Shown: positions 62,645-64,000 of the stretch, one piece after another
Numbering within the stretch: the stretch's first letter is position 1
How the letters are laid out: each line of letters starts with the position of its first letter
NCBI RefSeq assembly: GCF_004298475.1
Contig: NZ_SCRP01000029.1
Location: 1-64,000 of the forward strand
Source of the DNA: Paraburkholderia sp.
GTDB taxonomy: Bacteria > Pseudomonadota > Gammaproteobacteria > Burkholderiales > Burkholderiaceae
Direction: 5' to 3'
Length of the DNA: 64,000 nucleotides
The notes under the pieces: model-generated
The model's database searches: none
Seen by the model: the letters and a program-made list of their open reading frames with translations, nothing else
Told to the model about the DNA's origin: nothing
Program-made: the position numbers and the translations under genes

Positions 62645-63304
62645 CCCGATTGACATATGGGTGAGCGGCCGCTTCTTCGCCTATCCGAAGAAATGATGAG
62701 CGACCAGGGCAGAGGTGCAGATTCCATTTCGGCGGCACGGACTCGCACGTTTGCAGGAATCAATTACTCAGCGACATTCGCTGCGTAAATTAGCGATAAA
62801 AGGCTTTAAAAAAATAAGAGTACTTTTATTGGTAGTCGTGTCCCGTATCCGGATTCTGGAGAAAATTTGATAGTGTTGTATGTCGAGTTAGAACTCCACT
62901 GCAGTAGAGGGCGTTTGCGGCGCATAGCCTATACGGGCGGGTTGAAGGTGCGGGGGCCACGCCAGGGCTCATTTGAACGGCATTGACGCCGCGGCTGCGC
63001 TATTCATGACGACCGCGCCTTTACCTTGGACGTCGTGATTTTTCCACCGTGGGGAAAACTCGTCGGTGGATAGCGAGCGTTGTCCCAACGCACCACAACC
63101 GCATTCCCCGGCCGCCAGTATTTTCCTAACGGCGTCGCGATCTGGATGCACCAACGCCTGCCGCCAATCACCGGGAAACGGACTTTACACGTTGTTACTA
63201 TCGCGCTGCGCACATCCGGGCGGGCTTTCCTTATACTGCCGCGCAACTGCCTTCCTCTTTATGCTCGCCGCGCCAGGCGCGGCGCCCTTGCAAACCACGC
63301 CGTG
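62645..63304. other. Long A/T-rich intergenic region
   Basis: About 660 bp. The part 62750-62900 is clearly lower in GC than its surroundings and contains AATAA..TTATT symmetry. A TTCTTCG/CGAAGAA hairpin (about 62673-62692) follows ribA without a T-run, and TTTTCC/GGAAAA symmetry lies near 63040. I find no credible gene. Possible promoter of the glycine-zipper gene. Confidence 0.45.
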
Positions 63305-63922
63305 ATGCCCATGCCCTCCACCAAGTCCGCCCTGACCGCCGCACTTGTAGCCGCCGCGAGTCTTTCTTTGTCTGCATGCGTTGCCCCGGGCTACGCACCG
63401 TACGGCTCGCAGCAAGGCTACCAGGCCCCGTATGCAGCGCCCGCGTATAACCAGCCCGTCTACGCGCAACCGGCTACCGTGCAGCAACCCGTCTACGCGC
63501 CACCGCCTGCGCCGCAACAGCCATACGACACGCAAAACGACGGGCAGTACGGGTCACAGTACAACGCGCAATACGGCAACCAATATGGCACGCAGTACGG
63601 CACGATCTCGAGCATCCGCCCCTTGAGCAGCGCCACGGGCACGTCGGGTGTTGCGGGAACGGTGGTCGGCGCGCTGGTTGGCGGCGTTCTCGGTAATCAG
63701 ATCGGGCGCGGCCACGGTCGCGACGCCGCGACCGTCATCGGCGCGCTCGGCGGAGCCTTCGCGGGCAACCAGATCGGCCAGCAAATGGGCCAGCCTGCCG
63801 GATACCAAATCGATGTACAGCTGAGCGACGGCTCCACGCGCGCGTTCAATGTGCCGACGCCCGGCGATCTGCGCCCGGGCGACCGGGTGCAGGTCAATGG
63901 CAGCCAGCTTTCGCGCTACTAG
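63305..63922 (+). CDS. Glycine-zipper (2TM/SlyB-like) lipoprotein
   Basis: About 205 residues. The signal sequence with a lipobox (AAASLSLSAC) is followed by a Tyr/Gln/Pro-rich low-complexity stretch (YNAQYGNQYGTQYGT). Residues ~120-165 form a glycine zipper (GTVVGALVGGVLGNQIG; VIGALGGAFAGNQIGQQ). A small C-terminal domain follows (QIDVQLSDGSTRAFNVPTPG). The family are outer-membrane lipoproteins tied to envelope stability. The start is taken at 63305 because upstream codons would precede the signal peptide. Confidence 0.85.
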   Translation: MPMPSTKSALTAALVAAASLSLSACVAPGYAPYGSQQGYQAPYAAPAYNQPVYAQPATVQQPVYAPPPAPQQPYDTQNDGQYGSQYNAQYGNQYGTQYGTISSIRPLSSATGTSGVAGTVVGALVGGVLGNQIGRGHGRDAATVIGALGGAFAGNQIGQQMGQPAGYQIDVQLSDGSTRAFNVPTPGDLRPGDRVQVNGSQLSRY

Positions 63923-64000
63923 TGATTCCGGGTGCTGTCGCCCGGCCTCTCGACTCGCCGGGTGGCCAGTCGATGAACGGGAGGCTGTACCTCGGCTGGA

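Overview
The window looks like chromosomal DNA of a beta-proteobacterium in the Burkholderia/Paraburkholderia/Caballeronia group. The grounds are high GC with strongly GC-biased third codon positions, a 5S rRNA 3' end of Burkholderia type at base 1, and family signatures typical of that group: a BetR-domain regulator, a DUF3331-type protein, an OprB porin, an AcnD/PrpF-type methylcitrate operon and class II NrdJ. I see no transposase, integrase, tRNA or CRISPR array. Most of the window is ordinary core and accessory chromosome, with a few scars and repeat tracts.

Layout. 0-7 kb: end of an rRNA operon, a LysR/FUSC-exporter divergent pair, a small secreted Cys-loop peptide, a succinate/acetate CoA-transferase, then GlsB and MgtC membrane proteins. 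7.4-15.8 kb: a tripartite RND efflux operon (permease, adaptor, outer-membrane channel) followed by an OmpR-type response regulator and histidine kinase, all on + and partly overlapping. 15.9-25.5 kb: AI-2E exporter family protein, metallophosphoesterase, AlkB-like dioxygenase, EamA exporter/LysR pair, an OprB porin with a promoter and Fur-like box, and an ICMT-like methyltransferase. 25.6-31 kb: an orphan cydB (cioB) preceded by a decayed cioA tail containing a 12-bp minisatellite, then Kch and MscS channels and a collapsed EamA/TetR pair. 31-42 kb is signalling-rich: a stand-alone receiver, a His-rich Zur, GST, a phosphoribosyltransferase-HAD fusion, a hybrid kinase facing a BetR-receiver protein, an AraC/alcohol dehydrogenase pair, and a globin-GAF-EAL phosphodiesterase. 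42.3-44.1 kb: an AbiE type IV toxin-antitoxin pair with lower GC. 44-52 kb: nrdJ, thioesterase, DUF3331, esterase, OpgC and an NlpD-like lipoprotein. 52-60.3 kb: the methylcitrate operon prpB-prpC-acnD-prpF, divergent from its sigma-54 activator gene prpR. 60.4-64 kb: a small hypothetical gene, a structured RNA candidate with a terminator, a CBS protein, a GTP cyclohydrolase II paralogue and a glycine-zipper lipoprotein.

How the parts work together. The prp genes form one propionate-degradation unit. A -24/-12 promoter lies before prpB, and two overlapping palindromes sit between it and prpR where an enhancer-binding protein would bind. The RND operon carries its own two-component system. The hybrid kinase and the convergent BetR-receiver protein may form a phosphorelay; that is inference. 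A recurring theme is short tandem repeats, mostly of 12 bp, at six or more loci, both inside reading frames and in gene-flanking DNA.
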